The notes beneath the pieces are model-generated. The model did not search any database, was not told the DNA's origin, and was given only the letters and a program-made list of their open reading frames with translations. From Lachnospiraceae bacterium (GTDB lineage: Bacteria > Bacillota > Clostridia > Lachnospirales > Lachnospiraceae), in NCBI GenBank assembly GCA_017935565.1, contig JAGBHK010000003.1, positions 1 to 46,934 of the forward strand: a stretch of 46,934 nucleotides of DNA, written 5' to 3'. The translations under genes and the position numbers were made by a program. Below are positions 1 to 7,302 of the stretch, piece after piece; within the stretch, counting starts at the first letter, position 1, and each line of letters starts with the position of its first letter.

Positions 1-85
1 CCTTAACTCCGGGTGGTGTTTCAGGCCATTTCCCTTCTCGATATAGTTGAACACATTCTTTTTTAAACTCATAAGAGTATCTCAT
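1..85 (-). CDS. IS3-like transposase, N-terminal end only
   Basis: Only the first 28 codons of a leftward gene are present; it runs off the window. The start is the ATG complementary to 83-85, with a strong ribosome-binding site (AGGAGG) complementary to about 94-99. The peptide begins MRYSYEFKKECVQLYREGKW. This resembles the N-terminal helix-turn-helix segment of IS3-family OrfA-type transposases common in Clostridia, which bind the element ends. The short length limits the call. The gene lies just inside what looks like an element terminus at 130, which supports the identification. Confidence 0.65.
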   Translation of the reverse strand, partial: MRYSYEFKKECVQLYREGKWPETPPGVK

Positions 86-130
86 AAAAATAACCCTCCT
101 TACTGGATTTTGTCCAGCAAAGAGGGTACA
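1..130 (-). mobile_element. One end of an insertion sequence (IS3-like), boundary near 130
   Basis: Read leftward, the sequence from 130 starts TGTACCCTCTTTGCTGGACA, with the 5'-TG expected at IS3-family ends. It contains a small dyad (CTGGA...TCCAG, 103-117) and leads after 45 bases to the transposase ATG. The other end and any target duplication are outside the window. The exact boundary is inferred from the TG dinucleotide and from the sequence change to the kdpD upstream region. Confidence 0.55.
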
Positions 131-165
131 TATCAAAAAGTAGAGCCTCTTTTTAATTTTTCTGG

Positions 166-207
166 TATAATTTCTTTACCCAATCTTAACCATTATAATG
201 ATATAAT
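166..207 (+). promoter_or_regulatory. Candidate -10 elements upstream of the kdpDE pair
   Basis: Three perfect TATAAT hexamers lie between the IS end and the kinase start, at 166-171 (preceded by TGG, an extended -10), 194-199 and 202-207. No good -35 hexamer is obvious. The sensor/regulator pair may be transcribed from one or more of these. Which is active cannot be told from sequence. Confidence 0.4.
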
Positions 208-234
208 CCCTCGTGTAAGGGAGAAGGAGCGAAT

Positions 235-1299
235 TTGAAAGATTACAGAAGAATTATTAAGGATATTTTAGTGACAATTATTATATTAGTCAGCCTCTTT
301 TTATGCTGTCTTGCAGTTGATAATTTTGTGCATGAGCAGGCGATTATTCCAGCTGTATTCACATTAGGTGTGTTTATAATTTCTTTAATTACGAAGGGTT
401 ATATTTATGGAATATTGTCTTGTTTAGGAAGTGTTTTAGCAGTAAATTATGCATTTACATTTCCTTATTTTGAATTTAATTTTACCATTCAGGAAAATTT
501 GATTTCAGCTATTATTATGCTTATTATTACAATAGTTACAAGTGCATTGACAACAAAGGTTCGTCAACAGGAAGAGATAAGAGTTGAAACTGAAAAAGAA
601 AAGATGAGAGCTAATTTATTAAGGGCAATTTCTCATGATTTAAGGACTCCATTGACTACGATATATGGTTCTAGTCAAACAATTGTCGAAGGTGGAGAAA
701 GCTTGTCTAGAGAGCAGATTTCTAAATTAGCAGATGGCATAAAGGAAGATTCTCAGTGGTTAATGGGAATGGTTGAAAATCTTTTAACAGTCACAAGAAT
801 TGATAATAATAATCTTAAAATAAAAAAGAATGATGTAGTTCTTTGGGAATTGGTAGATTCTGTTCTTATAAGATTTAGAAAGAGATACCCAAAGCAGGAT
901 ATTGAGGTGGATATTCCAGAGGATTTTATAAGTATACCTATGGATGCGACATTAATTGAACAAGTCATTGTTAATTTACTCGAAAATGCCGTACAACATG
1001 CAAAAGGCATGAATTGGCTTGAACTTAAGGTTTTTACGGTGGGAAAAAATGCTATTTTTGAAATATCTGACAATGGATGTGGTATTGAAAAGGACAAGTT
1101 AGACCATATTTTTGAGGTGTATTTTGAAAAAAAGGAAAGACCTGTTGATAATCATAAAAATAGTATGGGAATAGGTTTGGCTGTGTGTGCTTCTATTATT
1201 AAAGCACACGAAGGCTGCATTACCGTAGAAAATAGAAAAGCAGGCGGAAGTTGTTTTAGATTTTCACTTTCTATGGAGGAAACAGGAGATGAGCAATAA
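235..1299 (+). CDS. kdpD: Short KdpD-like sensor histidine kinase
   Basis: This membrane sensor kinase is expected to autophosphorylate and pass phosphate to the regulator encoded next. Residues 10-105 contain four hydrophobic segments like the DUF4118 region of KdpD. The H box (AISHDLRTPLTT) has the phospho-acceptor His near residue 134. The N box (NLLENAVQHA), G1 (DNGCGIEKD) and G2 (GIGLAVCASI) follow. The start is TTG at 235, seven bases after AAGGAG. At 354 residues it lacks the roughly 400-residue cytoplasmic KdpD/Usp N-terminus of classical KdpD. It may therefore be a naturally short homologue, and its signal is unknown. No kdpABC genes are visible. It overlaps kdpE by 11 bases, so translation is probably coupled. 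Confidence 0.85.
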   Translation: MKDYRRIIKDILVTIIILVSLFLCCLAVDNFVHEQAIIPAVFTLGVFIISLITKGYIYGILSCLGSVLAVNYAFTFPYFEFNFTIQENLISAIIMLIITIVTSALTTKVRQQEEIRVETEKEKMRANLLRAISHDLRTPLTTIYGSSQTIVEGGESLSREQISKLADGIKEDSQWLMGMVENLLTVTRIDNNNLKIKKNDVVLWELVDSVLIRFRKRYPKQDIEVDIPEDFISIPMDATLIEQVIVNLLENAVQHAKGMNWLELKVFTVGKNAIFEISDNGCGIEKDKLDHIFEVYFEKKERPVDNHKNSMGIGLAVCASIIKAHEGCITVENRKAGGSCFRFSLSMEETGDEQ

Positions 1300-1993
1300 A
1301 CATAAAATATTGTTAATTGAAGATGAAAATAATATATCAAATTTTGTTAAAACAACGCTGGAAGGACAGGAATATAAAGTTATTGTTGCCGCCAATGGTT
1401 TAGAGGGAATGACTTTGTTTAATTCTTATTGCCCAAAAGTTGTGATATTGGATTTGGGCTTGCCTGATATGGATGGAGTTGAACTAATCAAAGAGATAAG
1501 AAAAAAATCTGATACACCAATTATTGTTTTATCTGCACGAAGTAGCGAAAGTGATAAGATTGAAGCGCTTGATTTAGGAGCTAATGATTATGTTACAAAG
1601 CCATTTGGAACAGGAGAATTATTGGCAAGACTTAGAGCGACTATACGAAACAGTCGTCATGCTGAAGGTGGCGGAGCGCCTAAAGATAAATTTGTCTTGA
1701 ATGATTTATTAATTGATTATGATGCAAGACAAATATTTATTAATGGACTTGAAATCAAACTTACTCAGACCGAATTTAATATAGTTGAACTTTTGTCAGT
1801 ACATGCAGGTAAAGTTATGACTTATTCTGAAATTTTGAAGAAAATTTGGGGATATTCGGACGTTGGAAGTATAAAGAAACTTCAGGTTAATATGGCCAAC
1901 ATAAGAAAGAAACTTGGAGAAAGACCTGGTGAGAATAAGTATATTATTAATGAACTTTCTGTTGGATATAGAATGAGAAATACAGAAAATTAA
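1289..1993 (+). CDS. kdpE: KdpE-like OmpR-family response regulator
   Basis: This is the cytoplasmic DNA-binding partner of the kinase just upstream. The receiver domain covers residues 1-120, with the acidic pair (IEDE) near 10-13, the phospho-acceptor Asp near 55 in VILDLGLPD, and the conserved Lys in TKPFG. A winged-helix OmpR-type DNA-binding domain spans about 130-232. The length (234 residues) is normal for KdpE. Its targets in this genome are not visible, since no kdp ATPase genes are in the window. Assignment as KdpE rather than another OmpR-family regulator rests on the KdpD-like partner and overall similarity. Confidence 0.88.
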   Translation: MSNKHKILLIEDENNISNFVKTTLEGQEYKVIVAANGLEGMTLFNSYCPKVVILDLGLPDMDGVELIKEIRKKSDTPIIVLSARSSESDKIEALDLGANDYVTKPFGTGELLARLRATIRNSRHAEGGGAPKDKFVLNDLLIDYDARQIFINGLEIKLTQTEFNIVELLSVHAGKVMTYSEILKKIWGYSDVGSIKKLQVNMANIRKKLGERPGENKYIINELSVGYRMRNTEN

Positions 1994-2001
1994 TAAATTG
2001 A

Positions 2002-2030
2002 TTGACAAATCGCCAAAATTTTGCGATGAT
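2002..2030 (+). promoter_or_regulatory. Promoter of the Ca2+/Na+ antiporter with an internal operator-like dyad
   Basis: TTGACA (2002-2007) is followed after 17 bases by GATGAT (2025-2030), which is preceded by TGC and so forms an extended -10. The spacer carries a near-perfect dyad, ATCGCCAAAATTTTGCGAT (2009-2027). A bound protein there would block RNA polymerase, so repression is likely. The regulator is unknown. Confidence 0.6.
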
Positions 2031-2052
2031 TTAATGGTGTTTTAGATAAGAG

Positions 2053-2067
2053 TGGTAAGGATTACCA
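2053..2067 (+). promoter_or_regulatory. Dyad TGGTAA-GGA-TTACCA in the antiporter leader
   Basis: A perfect 6-bp inverted repeat with a 3-base centre lies between the promoter and the ribosome-binding site (GGAGGAG, 2079-2085). It could be a second operator or a short leader hairpin. The sequence does not match a site I can assign to a regulator. Confidence 0.4.
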
Positions 2068-2089
2068 TTTAATATATGGAGGAGAAATA

Positions 2090-3019
2090 ATGGATATTTT
2101 ACTTAATTTACTTTTATTAGTAGTAGGATTTGCTATGCTTGTTAAAGGAGCGGATTGGTTCGTTGATGGAGCTGCAGGTATTGCCAAGAAGTTTGGTATT
2201 CCGGAGTTGGTAGTAGGTCTTACTATTGTTGCTATGGGAACAAGTGCACCGGAGGCGGCTGTAAGTGTTACATCAGCTTTATCGGGAAATGCAGGAATTA
2301 CAATAGGAAATGTTTTAGGAAGTAATATTTTAAATACTTTGGTTATACTTGGTCTTACAGGTACCATCATCGCTGTGTCTATTCAAAAGTCGACACAATT
2401 TATTGAAATGCCATATATGCTTTTGATTACAGGTGTTTTAATATTTATGGGTATGTCAGGTAATGAGATTACACGATTTGAAGGTGTGCTTCTTTGGGCA
2501 CTATTTATTATTTATATGGCATATCTTTTCGTTATGGCTAAGAAAGGTAAGCAGGAAGAAGATAAACCTGAAACAAGACCAGTATGGATATTGTTGGCGT
2601 TAGGTGTGATAGGCGCAGTAATAGTTGTTTGGGGTAGTGATATCACAGTTGATAGCGCAGTTGCATTGGCAGAGGTAATTGGAATAAGTGATAGAATTAT
2701 TGGCCTTACAATTGTAGCATTGGGTACATCATTGCCAGAACTTGTAACATCTGTTACAGCAGCGAAAAAAGGAAGCGCAGATATAGCTATAGGTAATATT
2801 GTAGGTAGCAACATATTTAACATCTTATTTGTAGTTGGAACTAGTGCACTTATTACTAATATTCCATATGCAAGCGGATTTGTAATTGATGGTATTATTT
2901 CTGTGGCAGCAGGTGTGCTTCTTTGGATTAGTACAGTTAAAACAAAAAAACTTACAAGGCCTTGGGGTATTGCGATGCTTTTATCATATGCAGCGTATGT
3001 TGTTTACTTATTAGTGTAA
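2090..3019 (+). CDS. Calcium/sodium antiporter, CaCA family (YrbG type)
   Basis: This inner-membrane cation/Ca2+ exchanger has about ten hydrophobic segments in 309 residues. It shows the two inverted alpha repeats of the family. Repeat 1 has AMGTSAPE (near 49) with GNVLGSNILN; repeat 2 has ALGTSLPELVTSV with GNIVGSNIFN. The acidic Glu in each GTSxPE motif is the known ion ligand. A short hydrophilic loop (KKGKQEEDKPE) separates the halves. Length and layout are normal. It is monocistronic: its own promoter lies upstream and a strong hairpin follows. Ion specificity (Ca2+/Na+ versus K+ or H+) cannot be read from sequence alone. Confidence 0.9.
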   Translation: MDILLNLLLLVVGFAMLVKGADWFVDGAAGIAKKFGIPELVVGLTIVAMGTSAPEAAVSVTSALSGNAGITIGNVLGSNILNTLVILGLTGTIIAVSIQKSTQFIEMPYMLLITGVLIFMGMSGNEITRFEGVLLWALFIIYMAYLFVMAKKGKQEEDKPETRPVWILLALGVIGAVIVVWGSDITVDSAVALAEVIGISDRIIGLTIVALGTSLPELVTSVTAAKKGSADIAIGNIVGSNIFNILFVVGTSALITNIPYASGFVIDGIISVAAGVLLWISTVKTKKLTRPWGIAMLLSYAAYVVYLLV

Positions 3020-3040
3020 AAATAGAATATTGAATATACA

Positions 3041-3099
3041 AAAGATGAGTACATGACTTATTCGACATATTGGTCGAGTTTGGTCATATACTCATCTTT
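3041..3099. terminator. Bidirectional terminator between convergent genes
   Basis: A long hairpin pairs AAAGATGAGTA-CATGAC (3041-3057) with the complementary stretch at 3083-3099, with an inner TCGAC/GTCGA stem. It is followed by a T-rich run on the plus strand. The right arm forms the last codons and stop of the DUF1836 gene, so the terminator overlaps coding sequence. Confidence 0.75.
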
Positions 3100-3601
3100 C
3101 TTTTAATTCTCTTAAATAACTGTCCAAATAAATCTTGTGGGCAATAGTTATGATAACAGTTCTCAACAAGACACGTTCTTTGTTGTTAGTTGAACCAATT
3201 TCTTTTAGAAAATCTTTATTACCAAAGACAAATTGAATTATATTTTCAAATTCGTCGCAAAAGTAATTATATGCGATTTCGGGAGTAAAATGCTCCTTTT
3301 GTAATGTGAAAATATTACTAATATCGTCAAGAGGCATAACAGTTTTGGCAAGTGCAATAAATATGAGATAACCGATGTGATCTCTTTGATACTGCTTCTT
3401 TACTGGTGCGGGAATGTATTTGTTTTTAACATAGTTGCTTACCATAGAAGGCGTTAGTTCGACATTCCCTAATTTGCCAATGTGTATATTTATATATCTG
3501 ACGGTCTGCTCTAAAAAAAGGCCGACATCTGGTATTTCATTATAGCGTGGTAGATGAAATTTTTTTAAATCATCTTTGCACTGTAATTCGATATAATTCA
3601 T
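3092..3601 (-). CDS. DUF1836 domain protein
   Basis: This 169-residue cytoplasmic protein matches the Firmicute DUF1836 family. It has an N-terminal region around LPRYNEIPDVGLFLEQ, then a helix-turn-helix-like stretch (LTPSMVSNYVKNKYIP, about residues 50-65) and an Arg/Lys-rich turn (KKQYQRDHI). The family is thought to be MerR-like DNA-binding, but no target is established. The gene is transcribed alone from a consensus promoter (see 3640-3668) and ends inside the shared terminator. The role is not known; a transcription factor is inferred. Confidence 0.75.
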   Translation of the reverse strand: MNYIELQCKDDLKKFHLPRYNEIPDVGLFLEQTVRYINIHIGKLGNVELTPSMVSNYVKNKYIPAPVKKQYQRDHIGYLIFIALAKTVMPLDDISNIFTLQKEHFTPEIAYNYFCDEFENIIQFVFGNKDFLKEIGSTNNKERVLLRTVIITIAHKIYLDSYLRELKER

Positions 3602-3639
3602 TGGATTTAAACCTTTCGTAAGGGTAGTTTGATAACTAA

Positions 3640-3668
3640 AGTATAATGAAAAATAAACACAATGTCAA
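3640..3668 (-). promoter_or_regulatory. Promoter of the DUF1836 gene
   Basis: On the minus strand TTGACA (complement of 3663-3668) and TATACT (complement of 3640-3645) are separated by exactly 17 bases. Transcription would start near 3633, about 30 bases before the gene. Confidence 0.7.
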
Positions 3669-3711
3669 TAATAAAAATTGCGATATAGGATGAAAGGTTT
3701 TTGAAAAACTC

Positions 3712-3740
3712 TTGACAGAGTTTGAAATAACATATAATAT
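3712..3740 (+). promoter_or_regulatory. Promoter of the first DegV gene
   Basis: TTGACA at 3712-3717 is followed by TATAAT (3733-3738, spacing 15) overlapping TAATAT (3735-3740, spacing 17). One of these is probably the -10. The ATG follows 40 bases later, behind AATGGAGA. Confidence 0.65.
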
Positions 3741-3780
3741 TGTATAGAGAATATAAAAGGAAAGAAAATGGAGATTAGTT

Positions 3781-4617
3781 ATGATAGTAAGAGTGATTTC
3801 AGATTCGTCTAGTGACATTAAACATATGGATAATGTGGATTTTAGAATCGTTCCTTTAAGTATTTCTACAGATGAAAAAGAGTTTATAGATGCCGAAGAT
3901 TTGGACGTTATTTCCATGACAGAATATATGGCTTCATACAAGGGTGTTTCGAGAACAGCATGCCCTAGTGTTGGTGCATGGCTTGATGCATTTGAAGGCG
4001 CTGATATTATTTATATTGCAACACTTACAGGAGGATTGTCGGGAACTTATAATTCGGCCGTAGCTGCAAAAGAAATATTTTTACAGGAGAATCCTAATGC
4101 GAAAGTAGCCATTTTTGACACATTAAGTGCAGGTCCTGAAATTAGACTCATTGTCGAAAAGATTGCAGACCTTGTGAATGAGGGCAAGGATTTTGAAACA
4201 GTATGTGAAGAAACTAAATCATATATGAGTAAAACAAGATTATTCTTTTCCCTTGAATCATTACATAATCTAGCGCAGAATGGTCGTGTGAATAAATTGG
4301 TTGCATCAGCAGTAGGCGTTCTTGGTATTAGAATTTTTGGAACGGCCAGTGATGAAGGTAAACTTGACCCTATTTCAAAGTGTAGAAACGAGAAAAAGGT
4401 TATATCTGTTATGCTCGAAAATCTTTTAAAAGCAGGATATGAAGGTGGGAAATGTTATCTTGCGCATGTAAATAATAGTGAGTTTGCTGAGAAAATAAAA
4501 AGTGCTATTAAAGAAAAATTCGGAACATTGGATTTGAATTTTAAGGTGTATTTAACAAGAGGACTTTGTGGTTATTACGCAGAACGAGGCGGCGTGTTGA
4601 TTGGAGTCGAATGTTAA
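3781..4617 (+). CDS. DegV family protein
   Basis: This 278-residue cytoplasmic protein belongs to the DegV (FakB-like) family, whose members bind a fatty acid and can present it to the FakA kinase. The family start is clear (VRVISDSSSDI, residues 3-13). It also has the substrate-pocket loop TLTGGLSGTYNSA near 80-93 and a FAHVNN-like segment (LAHVNNSEFA) near the C-terminus. It is monocistronic, with its own promoter and a terminator just after the stop. A second DegV paralogue lies at 32986-33864. No fakA gene is in the window, so a fatty-acid role is inferred from family membership only. Confidence 0.88.
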   Translation: MIVRVISDSSSDIKHMDNVDFRIVPLSISTDEKEFIDAEDLDVISMTEYMASYKGVSRTACPSVGAWLDAFEGADIIYIATLTGGLSGTYNSAVAAKEIFLQENPNAKVAIFDTLSAGPEIRLIVEKIADLVNEGKDFETVCEETKSYMSKTRLFFSLESLHNLAQNGRVNKLVASAVGVLGIRIFGTASDEGKLDPISKCRNEKKVISVMLENLLKAGYEGGKCYLAHVNNSEFAEKIKSAIKEKFGTLDLNFKVYLTRGLCGYYAERGGVLIGVEC

Positions 4618-4630
4618 TATTTTAGAAATG

Positions 4631-4661
4631 AATCGGGCTAGTGATAGCTCGATTTTCTTTT
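4631..4661 (+). terminator. Rho-independent terminator after the first DegV gene
   Basis: ATCGgGCTA (4632-4640) pairs with TAGCtCGAT (4645-4653) over a GTGA loop and is followed by TTTTCTTTT. It lies 14 bases after the stop codon. Confidence 0.8.
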
Positions 4662-4788
4662 ATATAATAGGAAATTCCGTTGGAACTTCCTATTATATAA
4701 AAAGTGCTCCGCAGGATGCGCACCTCGCGGCAAGGAAATAATTGCTTCGCAATTCCGCTCGGGCGCGAAGAGTTTGCGGAGCAAACTC
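4661..4788. repeat. Composite palindromic element A (AT-rich hairpin plus GC-rich hairpins)
   Basis: This 288-base gap holds no ORF but dense structure. A 13-bp perfect arm TATATAATAGGAA (4661-4673) pairs with 4687-4699. Next comes a GC-rich block closed by CTCCGCA (4707-4713) against TGCGGAG (4775-4781). Inside are AATTGC-ttc-GCAATT (4740-4754) and GAGTTTGC-gga-GCAAACTC (4770-4788). The layout resembles the elements near 19.1 and 23.7 kb, although the bases differ. It is GC-rich compared with its surroundings. Confidence 0.55.
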
Positions 4789-4811
4789 TATTTTTATGAT
4801 TAAAAAATTAA

Positions 4812-4883
4812 TGATAAACGATAAAAAGTTGTTGACAAAAATTAAATTAGTGATAAAATATGTTTAACGATAAACGATAAAAA
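4812..4883 (+). promoter_or_regulatory. Promoter flanked by two 16-bp direct repeats
   Basis: The promoter is TTGACA (4832-4837), a 16-base spacer, and TAAAAT (4854-4859) with an upstream TGA extended -10. It sits between TGATAAACGATAAAAA (4812-4827) and CGATAAACGATAAAAA (4868-4883), which match at 15 of 16 bases and lie 56 bases apart. Each repeat contains two GATAAA cores. These look like operators, plausibly for the HTH protein encoded second in this operon. Confidence 0.65.
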
Positions 4884-4905
4884 TTTAATGATAGGAGAAA
4901 AAGTT

Positions 4906-5607
4906 ATGAAAGAAAATTATATCGAAAAAATTAAAAAAATGGGTAAGATTGCAACTGTTATAGTGAATATAGCAAGAGTATTTGTAATAATTGGAATGGT
5001 TGGAGTTATTATCGCAGCAGTTGTATTTGCCGTGTTACCAAAGGACTTATGTAAGGTTAATGTAAGTGGTGCTGCTGAAGTAGAGGTAGATTTGTCAAAA
5101 TTTGGTGTAAAATTGGATGACACAGATAGGGATGAGATTACCAAAGATTTCACAGACTCGATGGATTTTGAAATTAACAATGTTGATTATGTTGGTACAG
5201 ATGTGAAAGTTGATGAGGATTCTATTACGATTAATGCGTCAGCAGATAAGTATACAATATATGTCAAGAATTTGTGGATTCTTATGTTAGTAGTATTTTT
5301 GTCTATGGCATTAACTTTGGTTACACTTATCTTTGCGGGAAAAGTTTCTAAAGCATTTAGAGATTGTGAAAATCCATTTGAAATGAATGTTATTAATAGT
5401 ATGCAAAAATTAGCATATTCACTTATTCCTTGGGCTTTGGTTGGTTCGTTTAGTGATTCTTTGGCACAGTCTATATTCACGAATAATATTGATATTGTCC
5501 TTGGTGTTAATATGGAAACAGTGTTTGTTATACTCATTATTATTTGTTTGACATATGTGTTTAAATATGGTGCAATGTTACAGCAAGAATCAGATGAGAC
5601 ATTATAG
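4906..5607 (+). CDS. DUF2975-like integral membrane protein
   Basis: This is a 233-residue membrane protein. Its first hydrophobic helix is at about 15-45, then comes a hydrophilic, probably extracytoplasmic segment rich in Asp and Val (about 50-125), then three more helices (about 128-150, 170-195, 205-225). This matches DUF2975 proteins, which are commonly encoded with a small YozG-like HTH protein, as here. The start at 4906 is chosen because AGGAGA sits 7 bases upstream. The function is not known; the pairing suggests a membrane component controlled by, or controlling, the HTH partner 12 bases downstream. Confidence 0.7.
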   Translation: MKENYIEKIKKMGKIATVIVNIARVFVIIGMVGVIIAAVVFAVLPKDLCKVNVSGAAEVEVDLSKFGVKLDDTDRDEITKDFTDSMDFEINNVDYVGTDVKVDEDSITINASADKYTIYVKNLWILMLVVFLSMALTLVTLIFAGKVSKAFRDCENPFEMNVINSMQKLAYSLIPWALVGSFSDSLAQSIFTNNIDIVLGVNMETVFVILIIICLTYVFKYGAMLQQESDETL

Positions 5608-5619
5608 GATGGTGAAAAT

Positions 5620-5838
5620 ATGGGAAAGATAGTTTTAAGATTAGACCGAGTTATGGCTGATAGGAAGATGAGTCTGAATGAATTGTCCGAAAAAGTTGGT
5701 GTATCAAATGTTAATTTGTCAAAGATGAAAACAGGAAAAATTAGCGCTATAAGATTTTCAACTTTGGAGGCAATTTGCGAGGTATTAGATTGTCAGCCAG
5801 GAGATATACTTGAATATGAGAAGGAAGATGGCGCCTAG
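5620..5838 (+). CDS. Small XRE/YozG-type HTH transcriptional regulator
   Basis: This 72-residue protein is a Cro/C1-type helix-turn-helix throughout. It has LNELSEKVGVSNVNLSKMKTG with the recognition helix near residues 30-40, and ends with LEAICEVLDCQPGDILEYE, typical of the YozG family. It follows the DUF2975-like gene by 12 bases, and its stop codon overlaps the ribosome-binding site of the symporter gene. Autoregulation through the CGATAAACGATAAA repeats at the operon promoter is likely but inferred. Confidence 0.85.
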   Translation: MGKIVLRLDRVMADRKMSLNELSEKVGVSNVNLSKMKTGKISAIRFSTLEAICEVLDCQPGDILEYEKEDGA

Positions 5839-5851
5839 GAGGATATAAAAC

Positions 5852-7267
5852 GTGGAAGTATTTAATAATGTATTAACGAAGATCAATGATGTGATGTACA
5901 CATACATTTTAATTATTTTACTAGTAGGGACGGGACTTTATTTTACCATAAGGACCAGGGGAGTACAGTTTAGATTGCTAAAAGATGGGCTTAAATCTAT
6001 GCTTGCAAAAGATGAGGCTAGCAGTAAGGATGAGAAAAAAGTTTCATCCTTTCAAGCGCTTATGATTTCCACTGCGTCCAGAGTTGGTACCGGTAATATT
6101 GCAGGTATTGCTACGGCTATTGCAACAGGGGGTGCAGGTGCAGTGTTTTGGATGTGGATTACTGCTTTGGTGGGTGGTGCTTCTGCATTTGTAGAAAGTA
6201 CACTAGCTCAGGTATATAAGGTGAAAGATAAGGACCAGTTTAGAGGCGGACCATCGTATTATATGGAGAGAGCATTGAAGGCTAGGTGGATGGGAATTAT
6301 ATTTTCAATTTTGCTGATAATTTGTTTTGCGTACGGATTCAATGGTTTGCAGGCATTTAATATGTCATCAGCTATGGAGTATTATTTTGTTGATTATAAT
6401 AATTCTATGGGGCCAATGATTTTAGGAATTGTTTTAGCCGTTTTAACAGGTCTAGTAATTTGGGGTGGAACACATAGAATCGGTTTCATCTCGTCTGTTA
6501 TTGTTCCGATTATGGCGTGTGCATATATTTTAATTGGTTTGGTTACTATGATTATCAATATTACAGAACTTCCTAGTATCTTTGCGACAATTATAAAGAA
6601 CGCTTTCAATGTTAGAGCAATGATGGGAGGATTCGCAGGAAGTGCTATTGTTATAGGTATAAAGAGAGGTTTGTTCTCTAATGAGGCAGGTATGGGTAGT
6701 GCGCCAAATGCTTCAGCATCAGCAAATGTTCCTCATCCTGTAAATCAAGGATTGGTTCAGGTGGTATCTGTATTTATTGATACGATACTTATATGTTCAA
6801 GTACAGCTATGATGCTTCTTACATCTAATGTTGAAGGTGTGGCAGGAGAATTAGATGGTATTCCATATGTGCAACAGGCGATTAGTTCAAATGTTGGTAA
6901 GTGGGGAATTCACTTTATAACTGTGGCGATATTTGCATTTGCATTTACAAGCGTAATTGGAAATTATTGTTATGCAGAATCTAATATATTGTTTATCAAA
7001 AATAATAAAATTGTTTTAAATGTATTCAGAGTGACATGCGTATTGGCTGTATTTTTAGGTGCACAGGCTGATTTTACGCTTGCATGGAACCTTGCAGATG
7101 TAACAATGGGATTTATGGCTATTGTGAATATAATAGCAATTCTTATACTTAGTAACGTAGCCGTCAAGGTTTTGAAGGATTACGAAAAGCAAAAGAAAGA
7201 TGGTAAAAAGCCGAAATTTGTAGGTGAAGATATAGGAATTGAAGGAACTGTGTGGACAAAAGAATGA
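5852..7267 (+). CDS. Alanine/glycine:sodium symporter, AGCS family
   Basis: This 471-residue inner-membrane transporter has about ten to eleven hydrophobic segments. AGCS signatures include the N-terminal TRGVQFR region, ASRVGTGNIAGIATAI (near 76-91), the loop FRGGPSYYMERALK, and GLFSNEAGMGSAPNASA (near 270-290). It should import alanine or glycine with Na+. The start is GTG at 5852, nine bases after AGGAGG; no better ATG exists. It is the third gene of the DUF2975/HTH operon, so it may share that regulation. A strong terminator follows. Confidence 0.92.
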   Translation: MEVFNNVLTKINDVMYTYILIILLVGTGLYFTIRTRGVQFRLLKDGLKSMLAKDEASSKDEKKVSSFQALMISTASRVGTGNIAGIATAIATGGAGAVFWMWITALVGGASAFVESTLAQVYKVKDKDQFRGGPSYYMERALKARWMGIIFSILLIICFAYGFNGLQAFNMSSAMEYYFVDYNNSMGPMILGIVLAVLTGLVIWGGTHRIGFISSVIVPIMACAYILIGLVTMIINITELPSIFATIIKNAFNVRAMMGGFAGSAIVIGIKRGLFSNEAGMGSAPNASASANVPHPVNQGLVQVVSVFIDTILICSSTAMMLLTSNVEGVAGELDGIPYVQQAISSNVGKWGIHFITVAIFAFAFTSVIGNYCYAESNILFIKNNKIVLNVFRVTCVLAVFLGAQADFTLAWNLADVTMGFMAIVNIIAILILSNVAVKVLKDYEKQKKDGKKPKFVGEDIGIEGTVWTKE

Positions 7268-7269
7268 GA

Positions 7270-7302
7270 AAAAGGAAGATGATTATGAGTCATCTTCCTT
7301 TT
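7270..7302. terminator. Bidirectional terminator between symporter and motA
   Basis: AAAAGGAAGATGA (7270-7282) pairs with TCATCTTCCTTTT (7290-7302), with A-rich and T-rich flanks on both strands. The right arm encodes the last residues of MotA, so the terminator is embedded in the motA 3' end. Confidence 0.8.

Noticed and set aside
47-238. Plus-strand 63-codon frame at the left edge
   Set aside because: It spans the IS end and promoter region antisense to the transposase start; no ribosome-binding site.
3636-3780. Possible 6S or other housekeeping RNA in the DUF1836/DegV gap
   Set aside because: The gap is explained by two divergent promoters and lacks a conserved RNA structure or terminator.
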